From Aliirhizobium smilacinae (GTDB lineage Bacteria; Pseudomonadota; Alphaproteobacteria; Rhizobiales; Rhizobiaceae): a stretch of 64,000 nucleotides of DNA. The notes under the pieces were generated by a model. It had not been told where the DNA came from and ran no database searches. It saw nothing but the letters and a program-made list of their open reading frames with translations. The position numbers were made by a program, and so were the translations under genes. The DNA lies in assembly GCF_006335145.1 (NCBI RefSeq), contig NZ_VDMN01000002.1:372001-436000 (forward strand), in the 5' to 3' direction. Shown here piece after piece: positions 1 to 8,502 of this stretch. How positions within the stretch are numbered: the first letter of the stretch is position 1; each line of letters begins with the position of its first letter.

Positions 1-1013
1 CCCGCAACTCAGAGGTGCAAACCAAAGCCGTCCTTTTAGAACGTGCGGTGGAAAAAGAACAATTGGCAATGGATAAGATCGAGGAGCAGCGCCGCGTCCT
101 TGCCGATCAAGCCCGCTCACCAGGAGCGGAAATCGAACTGTTGTCGCCGGCAACGACCCCACTGGCACCACAGGGACGCGGCCGTCTGTTTTATTTTCTT
201 GGCGCCCTCATCGCGTCAGTTGCTTTCGCTGTGACCATCGCGTTTGTCATCGAGATGCTCGATAAAACTGTCCGCAGCTTCGACCAGCTATCCGGCCTAA
301 ACCACATCGTGCCAATCGGCCTTATTCCACGTTTACGGCGCAAAGAGCGATTGCAGCTACTGAGACGGATGCGGGGCGGCAAGTTCGATGACGCTATTCA
401 AACGCTTATCGTTTCGCTCAAGCAATCCTGTGGAGGGAAGTTGCCCGGCAGCATCATTGTGACGTCATCTCAGAAGGGCGAAGGCAAGTCTACCATCGCC
501 AGATCGCTCGCAATTGAAATCGCTACGAGCGGCGTTGGAGTAATTCTCATTGATGGCAACCTTCGAAGTGGAAATCTTGTTTCGTTGTTCAATTCCGAGC
601 AGGTGCATGGATTAAATGAATTCATAAGGCGCAAGACGAGACTGACGGATATCGTGCATCATCATGGCCCAACCGGCATAGATTTCATTCCGGCGGGAAC
701 GCCCGATCTCTATCGGCGTGCATATTTGGCAGATGTCTCTGAAATTATCGAGATGGCACGCATCAAAGGTCAAACGGTCATATTTGACAGTGCGGCTGCG
801 CTGGAATCGGCCGACACGATGCATCTGGCGAGCTTGGTGGAGCGAACGATTCTGGTTGTAAAATGGGCAAAAACGACGTGCAGAACCGTTGAAATTGGCG
901 TTCAGCATCTGCAGAGATCGCGCAGCACGGATATTCTCGTCGCTATAAACAATGTCGATCCCAAGCGGCATGCAATGTACAACTTTACCGACGCAAATCT
1001 GATTATTGCATAG
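1..1013 (+). CDS. Exopolysaccharide chain-length/BY-kinase-type protein (ExoP/Wzz family), C-terminal part
   Basis: This is the 3' part of a gene that begins before the window; the frame is open from base 3. Visible in order are the end of a coiled-coil region, a proline-containing stretch (SPATTPLAP) leading into one transmembrane helix, and a cytoplasmic P-loop ATPase domain with Walker A (SSQKGEGKST), a Walker A'-like strand (VILIDGNLR) and a Walker B-like strand (TVIFDSA). This is the architecture of the second half of ExoP/Wzc proteins, inner-membrane regulators of exopolysaccharide polymerisation and export. The C-terminus has one tyrosine and no tyrosine cluster, so autophosphorylation of the Wzc type is doubtful. 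The base composition is visibly less GC-rich than in genes after 1.8 kb, as is common for polysaccharide loci. Confidence 0.85.
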   Translation, partial: RNSEVQTKAVLLERAVEKEQLAMDKIEEQRRVLADQARSPGAEIELLSPATTPLAPQGRGRLFYFLGALIASVAFAVTIAFVIEMLDKTVRSFDQLSGLNHIVPIGLIPRLRRKERLQLLRRMRGGKFDDAIQTLIVSLKQSCGGKLPGSIIVTSSQKGEGKSTIARSLAIEIATSGVGVILIDGNLRSGNLVSLFNSEQVHGLNEFIRRKTRLTDIVHHHGPTGIDFIPAGTPDLYRRAYLADVSEIIEMARIKGQTVIFDSAAALESADTMHLASLVERTILVVKWAKTTCRTVEIGVQHLQRSRSTDILVAINNVDPKRHAMYNFTDANLIIA

Positions 1014-1769
1014 CAACTGACGAGCAGCACTCCAGGGCCGAACGACGCGAGGTTTGCGTTCCCGGGAGCTAACGCCGATATAGAGCCACCCCCGAGACAT
1101 CGGTCTTTCCATTCCAAACGTCGGGCGACAACTTCGAATCCGATGCCGGATCTCTGTTTCTGACGAAAAAGATTGCGTTGAAAAATGCAAAGGAAACGGC
1201 ATCCCTCATTGTTCGCAGCGGTTAATCGACTGTGGAATGCACCAGCACGACGCAGATCGAAAGAAACGACAGCCGCGGTAACAGCCTGTCACTTACTCTA
1301 GAAAGGCGCTGGACAACCACGACTAGGTAAAACATCACGAGAGCGGCCTCGATCAGACCGCCTTCCAGCGCCACTTCCAGAAAAACATTATGGGCATGGT
1401 TCACGTATGCCAGATAAATATCCCGCAGCTTTTCATAATATGGATATGCCAGCCCGAACGTGCCGTAGCCGGTGCCAAAATGCCAACCTCACAACGGAAC
1501 GCCGCCTGGTATAGCCGCCCTGCCTGCCGCCGATGCTGTCAACACGCTTAGTCGAAGATCATCGCTCAATGTCTGTGCGATCATCCACTTCTCGGTTGGG
1601 ATGGTGAATCAGCTTCGGTTCGTCGCCGTGCTCCAGAGACTGAACCGCAGCCACATCAATCGCCATCATCGCGAAAGAGGTATTGATCTTTCCGTTGGAG
1701 GGACGGAAACCCATGAATCCCTCGCAAACAAAGCACCGGCCGCAAATGGCATGCTGGTCGGTCTTCCCC
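1014..1769. other. Long gap with gene remnants, no intact gene
   Basis: Apart from the polymerase fragment at 1222-1488 this stretch holds no gene I can support. On the minus strand a 51-codon frame from an ATG at 1714 to a stop at 1559 has a protein-like composition but no match I recognise. On the plus strand a short frame ending near 1224 has no start codon. Together these suggest eroded coding sequence at the edge of the exopolysaccharide locus. Confidence 0.5.
1222..1488 (-). pseudogene. Decayed O-antigen ligase/EPS polymerase (Wzy_C) fragment
   Basis: The minus strand is open for 88 codons and reads GWHFGTGYGTFG, then YVNHAHNVFLEVALEGGLIE followed by a hydrophobic segment and HSTVD-stop. 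The HAHN-x-FLE-x-ALEGGL pattern and the preceding FGTGYGTFG loop are the signature of the large periplasmic loop of O-antigen ligases and ExoQ-type polymerases, which normally span about 400 residues and 10 or more membrane helices. Here an in-frame stop (1489-1491) lies just upstream and the frame ends soon after the motif, so both the N-terminal membrane domain and the C-terminal helices are gone. I read it as a remnant of a polymerase gene from the exopolysaccharide locus that the neighbouring ExoP-like gene belongs to. Confidence 0.7.
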
Positions 1770-3494
1770 CTAGCCGTTTTGGTGGATTGTGGGCTTTTTT
1801 TCGCATGAGCAAGCCTGCTGATAAAATTTTACGCGTGAGGTTCGCCCGATCCCCGGATTGAAACTGTTGGTCGGATCGAGCGTAACATAGTGGTCCGACA
1901 GAGTTGGCTTGGCGTGATAGACATGACCGACATTATGCTCCGCCGGATACTCCGCCCCGCGCGCATCGAGACGTTCCAGCATCCGCCGCTTGAGCGCCCT
2001 CACGTCAATACCTTTTTTCACGATATAATCTTGGTGAAGGACGTGGCAAAGGAAGTGGCCGTAATAGAGCTTTTTTTCAATGAAGTCGTCTATGTCGGCC
2101 GGCAGGTGCTCGAACCAATCGGTATCGTTGCGACGCAGGGCGATATCCAGCGCAAGAATGTCTTGGCCCACCTGCGGGTTTACAGCGGCATAACGAATGG
2201 CCGCACCGGCAGCGGCAAAACGATGGAGCATGGCTTTCTTGCCCTCTTCCGCATCGCAGAGAAACCACGAACTCTCCCCAACGGCCGCGTTGAGGACCTG
2301 GTCCACCCCTTCCGCCATCGTTCCTGGAACCTTGAGGATAAGGTGATGTTCAAACATCTCGCGGAACGATAGAAGTCGGTGCGGCAGAACTTCCGGCAGC
2401 AAGTTCGTCAGACCCTGGATAAGACGGTCCGTCAGGTTACGCGGCAGGAACCGTACCTTCTTCAGCCATGCATCGATGGCACCCTTAAGTGCAAAAAATG
2501 TCGGAAGCCTGTCTGTTCCCCACCAATGGATCATCAGCACGGTGTCCTTGCCATATCGCCGCGTGACGTCGAAACAATCGCGATGGAGATATTCACCACT
2601 GATCGGCAGTTCCGGAAAAGCGGTCAGCAAACTGCGTCGCAGCGCTGTCAGTCGGGCCGTGTCGTTCGTCCCGACATAATAGACCCGTGTGTCGGCTTCA
2701 ATCGCAAAGGTATCAAGGCGCACCGCAAACACCGCCACTTTGCCCGCCGAACCCGATGCCTCGAAGAGGCCGCGGGGATCGGCGTTGAAACGCGCCGGCG
2801 TCGGTGCATCGACATCCCGGACGCGCGATGCGTAACCGTCGTCCGAAGCACGGCCCCGACCGTCCCTTACCATGCTGGGATCGATGTCGCCGCGATCGAG
2901 CCGCGCCAGCATCTCTTCCGGCGTCTTGCCGAGATCGATACCGAGATGGTTGACGAGCCGCAATTCGCCCAGTTCCGTCAGCTGGGCATAAAGCGAAAGC
3001 TCTGTGTAGACCGGGCCGCGCCGTACCAGAGAGCCACCGGAATTGTTGCAGACGCCGCCGACGATAGACGCGCCGATGCAGGATGAACCAATCACCGAAT
3101 GCGGCTGTCGCCCATAGGGCTGCAACAGTTTTTCCAGACGAAACAGCGTGCCTCCCGCATGGCTGACGATCTGCCGTCCCTCGTCGAGCACGTGGATCCT
3201 GTCCAGCCGCAAGGTCGAAACGATAACAACGCCGCGGTCATAGCTGCCATTCGGGGTCGAACCTTCCGTCAGCCCGGTATTAGCGGCCTGCATGATGACA
3301 ACGCAATCGGCCGCCACCGCCGCCTGCAGGACCTTCCACATGTCGACAAGGCTGCCGGGCATCGCCACCAGCACGGCATCGCCCTCGCCCGAGCGAAACC
3401 CCTTGCGAAACCGCTCCGTCTGTCGCGGGCTGGTCAAGCAGTGTGCGGTGCCGACGATGGCCGTCACCGTCCGTATCAGACTGTCGTAATTCAT
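1770..3494 (-). CDS. dld: Quinone-dependent D-lactate dehydrogenase
   Basis: This 574-residue protein is a full-length counterpart of the E. coli membrane-associated FAD enzyme Dld (571 residues), which oxidises D-lactate to pyruvate and passes electrons to quinone. The FAD-binding (PCMH) part is clear near residues 70-170 (MQAANTGLTEGSTPNG and SVIGSSCIGASIVGG), followed by the family-specific segments EYLHRDCFDV, HRFAAAGAAIRY, ALRRNDTDWFEHLP and the terminal DPTNSFNPGIGRTS. I chose the ATG at 3494 because a strong GGGAGGG Shine-Dalgarno sequence lies just before it; a TTG 12 bases upstream would include that site. It is divergent from a glyoxalase I gene, consistent with methylglyoxal-to-D-lactate-to-pyruvate disposal. 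Confidence 0.95.
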   Translation of the reverse strand: MNYDSLIRTVTAIVGTAHCLTSPRQTERFRKGFRSGEGDAVLVAMPGSLVDMWKVLQAAVAADCVVIMQAANTGLTEGSTPNGSYDRGVVIVSTLRLDRIHVLDEGRQIVSHAGGTLFRLEKLLQPYGRQPHSVIGSSCIGASIVGGVCNNSGGSLVRRGPVYTELSLYAQLTELGELRLVNHLGIDLGKTPEEMLARLDRGDIDPSMVRDGRGRASDDGYASRVRDVDAPTPARFNADPRGLFEASGSAGKVAVFAVRLDTFAIEADTRVYYVGTNDTARLTALRRSLLTAFPELPISGEYLHRDCFDVTRRYGKDTVLMIHWWGTDRLPTFFALKGAIDAWLKKVRFLPRNLTDRLIQGLTNLLPEVLPHRLLSFREMFEHHLILKVPGTMAEGVDQVLNAAVGESSWFLCDAEEGKKAMLHRFAAAGAAIRYAAVNPQVGQDILALDIALRRNDTDWFEHLPADIDDFIEKKLYYGHFLCHVLHQDYIVKKGIDVRALKRRMLERLDARGAEYPAEHNVGHVYHAKPTLSDHYVTLDPTNSFNPGIGRTSRVKFYQQACSCEKKPTIHQNG

Positions 3495-3650
3495 GGTCCC
3501 TCCCAAGACGTGGAATAGTGCGAGTCAAGGTCGCATTTTCTCCAAGGAACCATAACCTCTAGCAAAATCGCTTAGGTAGTAGCAGAATAATACCCGCAGT
3601 TCTTTTCCGTCTCTATAGTCTGGACCAGGAGACAACGAAGAGGGAGGGGC

Positions 3651-4046
3651 ATGGCGAAGTTCGTGCACAGCATGATCCGGGTACTCGATGAGGCCCGGTC
3701 GGTGGATTTTTATCATCGCGCATTCGCACTGGAGGTCGCGGAACGGCTGGATTTCGATGGCTTCACGCTGGTCTATCTATCCAATGCCGAAAACACTTTC
3801 GAACTGGAACTGACCATCAACAAGGATCGTAAGCAGGCTTACGAACTTGGCGACGGCTACGGCCATTCCGCCTTCGTCGTGGACGATGTCGCTTCCGAAC
3901 ATGCCCGGTTTGAGGAGGCCGGTTTAGCCCCGCGCAAGCTCGTGGATTTCGAGCACAATGGAACCAGGCTTGCGCGTTTTTTCTTCGTCCAGGATCCGGA
4001 CGGCTATCAGATCGAGGTCATTCAAAAACACGGACGATATCGCTGA
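3651..4046 (+). CDS. gloA: Glyoxalase I (lactoylglutathione lyase family)
   Basis: The 131-residue protein is a single vicinal-oxygen-chelate unit. Glyoxalase I isomerises the methylglyoxal-glutathione hemithioacetal to S-lactoylglutathione in the cytoplasm. The four expected metal ligands are visible: His6 (FVHSMIRV), Glu53 (ELELT), His72 (GYGHSAF) and Glu122 (DGYQIEVIQ). Also typical are FYHRAF near residue 20 and the FFVQDPDGYQIE ending. The start at 3651 follows a GAGGGAGG ribosome site. It is divergent from the D-lactate dehydrogenase gene, which handles the end product of the glyoxalase pathway; no glyoxalase II is seen in the window. Confidence 0.9.
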   Translation: MAKFVHSMIRVLDEARSVDFYHRAFALEVAERLDFDGFTLVYLSNAENTFELELTINKDRKQAYELGDGYGHSAFVVDDVASEHARFEEAGLAPRKLVDFEHNGTRLARFFFVQDPDGYQIEVIQKHGRYR

Positions 4047-4086
4047 CGGCGAACTGACATTTCGTTTTCAATATGGGAGGAGAACC

Positions 4087-4608
4087 ATGAAAACCACAAA
4101 ACGGCGACTGCTGATCGGCAGCGCGGCGGCGACGATGATGGCATCGACGTTCGCCAAAGTGGCCATTGCCAAATTGCCGCTTGCGCGGGGAGGAGATCCT
4201 GCAAGCGATAAGGCTCTGGTCCGTATGATCCGGGTGATGTTTCCCCACAAGCGTTTCGGCGACGGCCCATACCAGCGCACGGCCGATGCCGTACTGGCCG
4301 CAGCCGGCAAAACGCCTGCTGACAGGGTCGCTTTTTCGGCGGCATTACACGACCTTCAGGCAAGCGGCTTTACCGAACTCGACGACAAGGCCGCTCTCGC
4401 AAAGCTGAAGTCCATCGAGGACACAGCCTTCTTCAAGCTGGTCAAGGGCACCACTGTCACCACGCTTTATGACGATCCCGAGGTCTGGGGCCTGCTTGGC
4501 TACGAGGGGCCGAGCTTCGACAAGGGTGGTTATGTCAAGAGAGGGTTCAACGACCTGACATGGCTGCCGGAACCACGGATCGAGGAATACGCGGGAGCTG
4601 GCCAATGA
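4087..4608 (+). CDS. Tat-signal small subunit of a GMC dehydrogenase (gluconate 2-dehydrogenase subunit 3-like)
   Basis: A 173-residue protein starting MKTTKRRLLIGSAAATMMAS, a twin-arginine-like leader with Lys-Arg-Arg before a hydrophobic stretch, so export to the periplasm is expected. The mature part is helical, and its end (TLYDDPEVWGLLGYEG and a downstream GGYVKRGFNDL) resembles the small subunits of gluconate, sorbitol and fructose dehydrogenases. It overlaps the next gene, a GMC flavoprotein without its own signal, by four bases (ATGA). In known members the flavoprotein is carried out by the Tat signal of the small subunit. The ATG at 4087 has GGGAGGAG upstream. The exact substrate is not evident. 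Confidence 0.75.
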   Translation: MKTTKRRLLIGSAAATMMASTFAKVAIAKLPLARGGDPASDKALVRMIRVMFPHKRFGDGPYQRTADAVLAAAGKTPADRVAFSAALHDLQASGFTELDDKAALAKLKSIEDTAFFKLVKGTTVTTLYDDPEVWGLLGYEGPSFDKGGYVKRGFNDLTWLPEPRIEEYAGAGQ

Positions 4609-6170
4609 AACAGATTGCCAAGGACGAAAAGGCCGTTGTCATCATCGGCTCGGGCGCCGGCGGTGGTACGCTGGCCTATGAACTGACCAAGGCAGGCATC
4701 GCTTGCGTGCTTCTCGAGGCCGGCGCCTATCTGAAAAACGAGGATTACCACAACAACGAGTGGGAAGCCTTCAAGCAGATGGCCTGGCTCGATGCCCGCA
4801 CCACCAGCGGCTCGTGGCGGATCGCCAAGGATTTTCCGACGCTGCCGGCTTGGATCGTCAAGGCTGTCGGCGGCACCACGACGCACTGGTCAGGGGCCAC
4901 GCCGCGCTTCAAGGACTACGAGTTCAAGGCACGCACCACCTATGGCGACGTTGCCGGGGCGACGCTCCTCGACTGGCCGATCACGCTTGAGGACCTTGCG
5001 CCCTACTACGACAAGGCCGAGATCGCGATGGGATCGACACATCGCCACGGTCGCCCGGCCCTGCCGGCAAACAACAATTATAAGGTGTTTGCCAACGGTG
5101 CCGAGCGGGTTGGTTACAAGCTCTACGCAACCGGGCCTTATGCCACCAATGCCGAGCCCTATGACGGTCGGCCCGCCTCGATCCAGGACGGGTTCAACTT
5201 CCAAGGCGACAAGAGTAAGGCGAAATGGAGCACGCTTGTGCGTGAAATTCCGCGCGCGTTGGAAACCGAGCTGCTCGATCTTCGCCCTGAAAGCCACGTC
5301 GTGCGGATCACCCATGACGCCTCCGGCAAGGTCGATACCGTGGTTTACGCGGACAAGAGCGGCGCTCTGCACGAGCAGGCTGCCCATATCGTTTGCGTTG
5401 CCGGCAACTCCATCGAGACGGCGCGATTGCTGCTGCTCAGCGAAAGCAACCGCTTCCCCAAAGGGCTTGCCAACAGCTCTGACCAGGTTGGCCGCAACTA
5501 CATGCGGCACCTGACCGGTTCGGTCTATGCGCGCTTCGACAAGCCGGTCCACATGTTCCGCGGCGAGACGATGGCGGGCATCATTGCCGACGAGGCGGCT
5601 CACAAGCCTGACCGCGGTTTCGTCGGCGGTTATTACATGGAAACGCTGTCTCTCGGTCCGTCCTTCCTGGCGGCCTTTGCCGAGCCGGGTGGATGGGGGC
5701 CGGAGTTTGCCGAGATCATGGACGCTTATGACAGGACGGCGGGCATGTGGATCGTCGGCGAGGACATGCCGCAAGCCACCAACCGCGTGACCCTATCCGA
5801 AACGGTCAGAGACCAATGGGGCCTTGCCGCCCCGAACGTCCATTTCGACGACCACAAGAACGACGTGGCCATGCGAAACTACGCCTACGATCATGCCCAG
5901 AAACTCTACAAAGCGGTTGGCGCGATCGACTCGCACCGGACGCCGCCCTATCCGTCCACCCACAATCTCGGCACCTGCCGCATGAGCGCCAAGGCCGAAG
6001 ATGGTGTCGTTGACCGCTGGGGCCGTGCCCATGATGTGCCGAACCTGTTCGTCTCGGACGGCTCGGTGATGACGACAGGAGCTGCTGCCAATCCGACGCT
6101 CACCATCGTCGCATTGGCCATCCGGCAGGCTGAGTACATCGCCGGCGAGCTGAAAAAAGGCACTCTCTAA
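4605..6170 (+). CDS. GMC-family FAD-dependent oxidoreductase (dehydrogenase large subunit)
   Basis: A 521-residue flavoprotein of the glucose-methanol-choline family. The N-terminus has the FAD dinucleotide fold (VVIIGSGAGGGTLAYEL, then LLEAG), with the GGTTTHWSGATPRF segment near residue 90. The C-terminal substrate domain ends with HNLGTCRMS, carrying the catalytic His, and later NPTLTIVALA. It probably oxidises a sugar, polyol or sugar acid at the periplasmic face together with the Tat-signal small subunit encoded just upstream (four-base overlap). The usual third partner, a membrane multihaem cytochrome c, is not in the neighbourhood, so the electron acceptor is unknown. A GC-rich hairpin follows the stop. 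Confidence 0.85.
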   Translation: MKQIAKDEKAVVIIGSGAGGGTLAYELTKAGIACVLLEAGAYLKNEDYHNNEWEAFKQMAWLDARTTSGSWRIAKDFPTLPAWIVKAVGGTTTHWSGATPRFKDYEFKARTTYGDVAGATLLDWPITLEDLAPYYDKAEIAMGSTHRHGRPALPANNNYKVFANGAERVGYKLYATGPYATNAEPYDGRPASIQDGFNFQGDKSKAKWSTLVREIPRALETELLDLRPESHVVRITHDASGKVDTVVYADKSGALHEQAAHIVCVAGNSIETARLLLLSESNRFPKGLANSSDQVGRNYMRHLTGSVYARFDKPVHMFRGETMAGIIADEAAHKPDRGFVGGYYMETLSLGPSFLAAFAEPGGWGPEFAEIMDAYDRTAGMWIVGEDMPQATNRVTLSETVRDQWGLAAPNVHFDDHKNDVAMRNYAYDHAQKLYKAVGAIDSHRTPPYPSTHNLGTCRMSAKAEDGVVDRWGRAHDVPNLFVSDGSVMTTGAAANPTLTIVALAIRQAEYIAGELKKGTL

Positions 6171-6177
6171 AACCTTC

Positions 6178-6205
6178 GAGGGGCCGCCGCCTGCTGCGGC
6201 CCCTC
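6178..6205 (+). terminator. GC-rich hairpin after the GMC dehydrogenase gene
   Basis: GAGGGGCCGC and GCGGCCCCTC form a perfect 10-bp stem with an 8-base loop, eight bases after the stop codon. There is no U-tract, so it is either a weak terminator or an mRNA-end stabiliser. Confidence 0.55.
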
Positions 6206-6260
6206 CCGATCGTCAGGCTGTCCTATCGTCGTGGCGAAGGGCGCGATTGAGGAGAGAAAC

Positions 6261-6644
6261 ATGTGTAGATTGTTCATCGGCGCCAATTCCCAGCTTTGGG
6301 AAAGCCAGACGCGGTCGATCCGCATGGACGGCATGGTTACCAGCGTCCGCCTTGAAACGATGTTCTGGACGGTTCTGGAAGAGATCGCCGCCAAAGACGA
6401 CATGAACGTGCCGCAGCTTCTGCATCAACTCTACAATGAGTCGATCGACGAAGGGCACGATCTCGGCAATTTCACGTCGTTCCTGCGGGTGTGCTGCCTG
6501 CGCTATATCGATTTGCAGTTAAAGGGCCTGCTGGCACCACGCGGGCAGGAGAACCTGCTGTCGACCGAAGAAATCCTGACGATGGAGGCGCAATTGCGCC
6601 AAACCAACACCGCGAGAATAACCGTCCCGGATCGCCAGCATTAA
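6261..6644 (+). CDS. Ribbon-helix-helix domain protein (RHH_4 type)
   Basis: This 127-residue protein starts at ATG 6261 behind a GGAGAG ribosome site. The sequence CRLFIGANSQLWESQTRSIR, then MVTSVRLETMFWTVLEEIA and NFTSFLRVCCLRYI, is typical of the RHH_4 family, small proteins with a C-terminally extended ribbon-helix-helix fold that are widespread in alphaproteobacteria. The family is assumed to bind DNA, but its targets are largely unknown. The gene stands alone between convergent or unrelated genes, so no regulon can be assigned from context. Confidence 0.75.
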   Translation: MCRLFIGANSQLWESQTRSIRMDGMVTSVRLETMFWTVLEEIAAKDDMNVPQLLHQLYNESIDEGHDLGNFTSFLRVCCLRYIDLQLKGLLAPRGQENLLSTEEILTMEAQLRQTNTARITVPDRQH

Positions 6645-6844
6645 GCTCGACAGAATGATGAACCTGCCCGTGCGATACCAATGGCAAGCGCCATTTACGC
6701 CTCGTTGCGTCCCATGAAATCTGTGGCACAGCCATCGCTGGCATCGACGAAGGTGTGAGCGTCGCCGTTCTGGACGATAACGGAACGTGGTGCGAATAGG
6801 TTCGGCCGACACACCCAACGGCGACCAAGCCGGAAGGAACCAAC

Positions 6845-7183
6845 TTACTGAGCCGTGAAGAATGTCAGCAACACCTTGCCCTTTTCGCCAAGCAGGCAGA
6901 CGAACCTATCGGGTTTTCCAGTCTGCCCTTTTCTGGCGATATAAGCATCTCCCATGATCACGGTTTTGACCGGGACGTCCTCTACCTTCGTATCAGCAGC
7001 ACTGACCGCCAGTGTCTCCATATCCAGCACGAGGTCTGTGATGTCTGGGGACTTTTCCTTCAAGGCAAGAAGCCCGGTCGATTTGCATGCCTGAGCCGCC
7101 GCATCGTTATTGGTCTGAGCATGGCAGACTCCTGTCCCAAACCCCAGCAATATCAGCGCAAGAATGCTGGTGGAAAATTTCAT
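6845..7183 (-). CDS. Small secreted protein of unknown function
   Basis: A 112-residue protein with a clear Sec signal peptide (MKFSTSILALILLGFGTGVC followed by HAQT), leaving about 90 mature residues. I chose the ATG at 7183 because CAGGAG lies just upstream; the frame extends further but would place a charged stretch before the signal. The mature part has two cysteines (QACKS and FVCLLG), which could form a disulfide. I do not recognise a family. No cofactor motif or membrane helix other than the signal is present. Confidence 0.65.
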   Translation of the reverse strand: MKFSTSILALILLGFGTGVCHAQTNNDAAAQACKSTGLLALKEKSPDITDLVLDMETLAVSAADTKVEDVPVKTVIMGDAYIARKGQTGKPDRFVCLLGEKGKVLLTFFTAQ

Positions 7184-7367
7184 GATCGAACTCCTGTCAA
7201 ACGGGGCTTTATCGCGCAGCACAATGCGCGACGGGCACGGCTGTTCCGCGACGGGAGATCTAAAAACACGGGATGCGGGATTGGTATCGGCGATCCACGA
7301 TATTGCAGAGGTAAGGAACCAAGATCAAACGAACAGGTTGTCCTGCGTCATCTAAAAGGATCCCAAC

Positions 7368-8186
7368 ATGGCATTTATCGAAGCGAAAGACGGAACGCAG
7401 CTGCACGTCAAGGATATGGGCAAGGGCCATCCGGTCGTTCTCATCCACGGCTGGCCGTTGACCGGCGACATGTTCGAATACCAGACCGTCGCTTTGCTGG
7501 AAGCCGGCTACCGGGTGATCACTTACGACCGCCGAGGCTTTGGTCAGTCCAGCCACCCGGCCGACAGCTACAATTACGACGTCTTCGCCGACGATCTTGC
7601 CTCGGTGCTGGAAGGCCTGAACGTCGACAAGGTCCATCTGGTTGGCTTTTCGATGGGCGGTGGCGAAATCGCCCGCTATCTGTCCCGACATGGTGCTTCT
7701 CGTGTTTCGAAAGCTGTACTCGTGTCGTCGGTCGTGCCGTATCTGCTGAAAGACGACAGCAACCCTGACGGTGTCGATTACAGCATCTTCGCCGACATGA
7801 AGAAGCAGGTTCGGGAGGACCGCTTCGCCTTCCTCCAGAGTTTTGCCAAAACGTTCTACGGCGTGGGTCTTGTCAGCAAGCCTGTCAGTCAGGGCGTGCT
7901 TGACTGGTCGTTCGTGCTCGGCGTCATGGCCAGCCCCAAGGCGACGACTGACTGCATCGATGCTTTCGGCAAAACGGACTTTCGCCCGGACCTTGTTTCA
8001 TTCTCGGTTCCTACGCTCGTCATCCACGGCACATCCGACAAGACCGTGCCGATCGATCCCGCAGGCCGGGCCGCGGCACGCGGCATCTCCGGCGCGAAAC
8101 TGATTGAATATGACGGCGAGCCGCATGGCCTGTTCGCCACCGTGCCGGACCGTCTGAACAAGGATCTGATTGAGTTTCTCGGCTGA
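7368..8186 (+). CDS. Alpha/beta hydrolase (non-haem haloperoxidase/arylesterase type)
   Basis: A 272-residue alpha/beta-hydrolase with the oxyanion-hole motif HGWP, YDRRGFGQS, the nucleophile elbow GFSMGGG (Ser95), the acid Asp224 (HGTSDKTVP) and His253 (GEPHGLFAT). These segments are characteristic of the cofactor-free chloroperoxidase/esterase group (Cpo, peroxidase-type arylesterases). Members hydrolyse small esters and can show perhydrolase activity; the natural substrate cannot be read from sequence. No signal peptide is present, so it is cytoplasmic. AAGGA precedes the start. It appears monocistronic. Confidence 0.85.
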   Translation: MAFIEAKDGTQLHVKDMGKGHPVVLIHGWPLTGDMFEYQTVALLEAGYRVITYDRRGFGQSSHPADSYNYDVFADDLASVLEGLNVDKVHLVGFSMGGGEIARYLSRHGASRVSKAVLVSSVVPYLLKDDSNPDGVDYSIFADMKKQVREDRFAFLQSFAKTFYGVGLVSKPVSQGVLDWSFVLGVMASPKATTDCIDAFGKTDFRPDLVSFSVPTLVIHGTSDKTVPIDPAGRAAARGISGAKLIEYDGEPHGLFATVPDRLNKDLIEFLG

Positions 8187-8502
8187 TCCCAGCAGCCCGG
8201 CCAAGCACCCCAAAGCTTGGCTGGGCATAGGCCGTTTCCGCGACGGTAGGTCCCCATACGGCGCTATGTTTATCACTTCGATCGCACCACCGTTCGCATG
8301 CACGACGTCATCGACAATCAAGCCCCGGCCCGTTATCAACAACGCAGCAGGCTAGCTCTTACCGGCATCTCAGCTGGCATATCCTTACTGAAGTTCGCCA
8401 GCGTGTCATTCATCATCTCATTGAGCGCTGAGTTATCCTTCAAAAGGGGAGCCAGCTGAGGCTACGGCATCGGATCTGCCGCAGCCCCTCCATAACAAAT
8501 GA
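8187..8502. other. Intergenic region with one imperfect hairpin
   Basis: No gene recognised in these 316 bases between convergent genes. The only structure noted is an imperfect stem (CCCGGCCAAGC / GCTTGGCTGGG, 8196-8225, one G-U pair) right after the hydrolase gene, which may end its transcript although no U-tract follows. Confidence 0.45.

Noticed and set aside
1559..1714. Possible 51-residue gene on the minus strand
   Set aside because: It has an ATG and a protein-like composition but no good ribosome site or recognisable family, and it lies in a stretch with another gene remnant.
8230..8360. Possible dehydrogenase remnant ending INNAAG
   Set aside because: The short match to the SDR NNAG motif is isolated, with no cofactor motif or catalytic residues around it, so it is probably chance.
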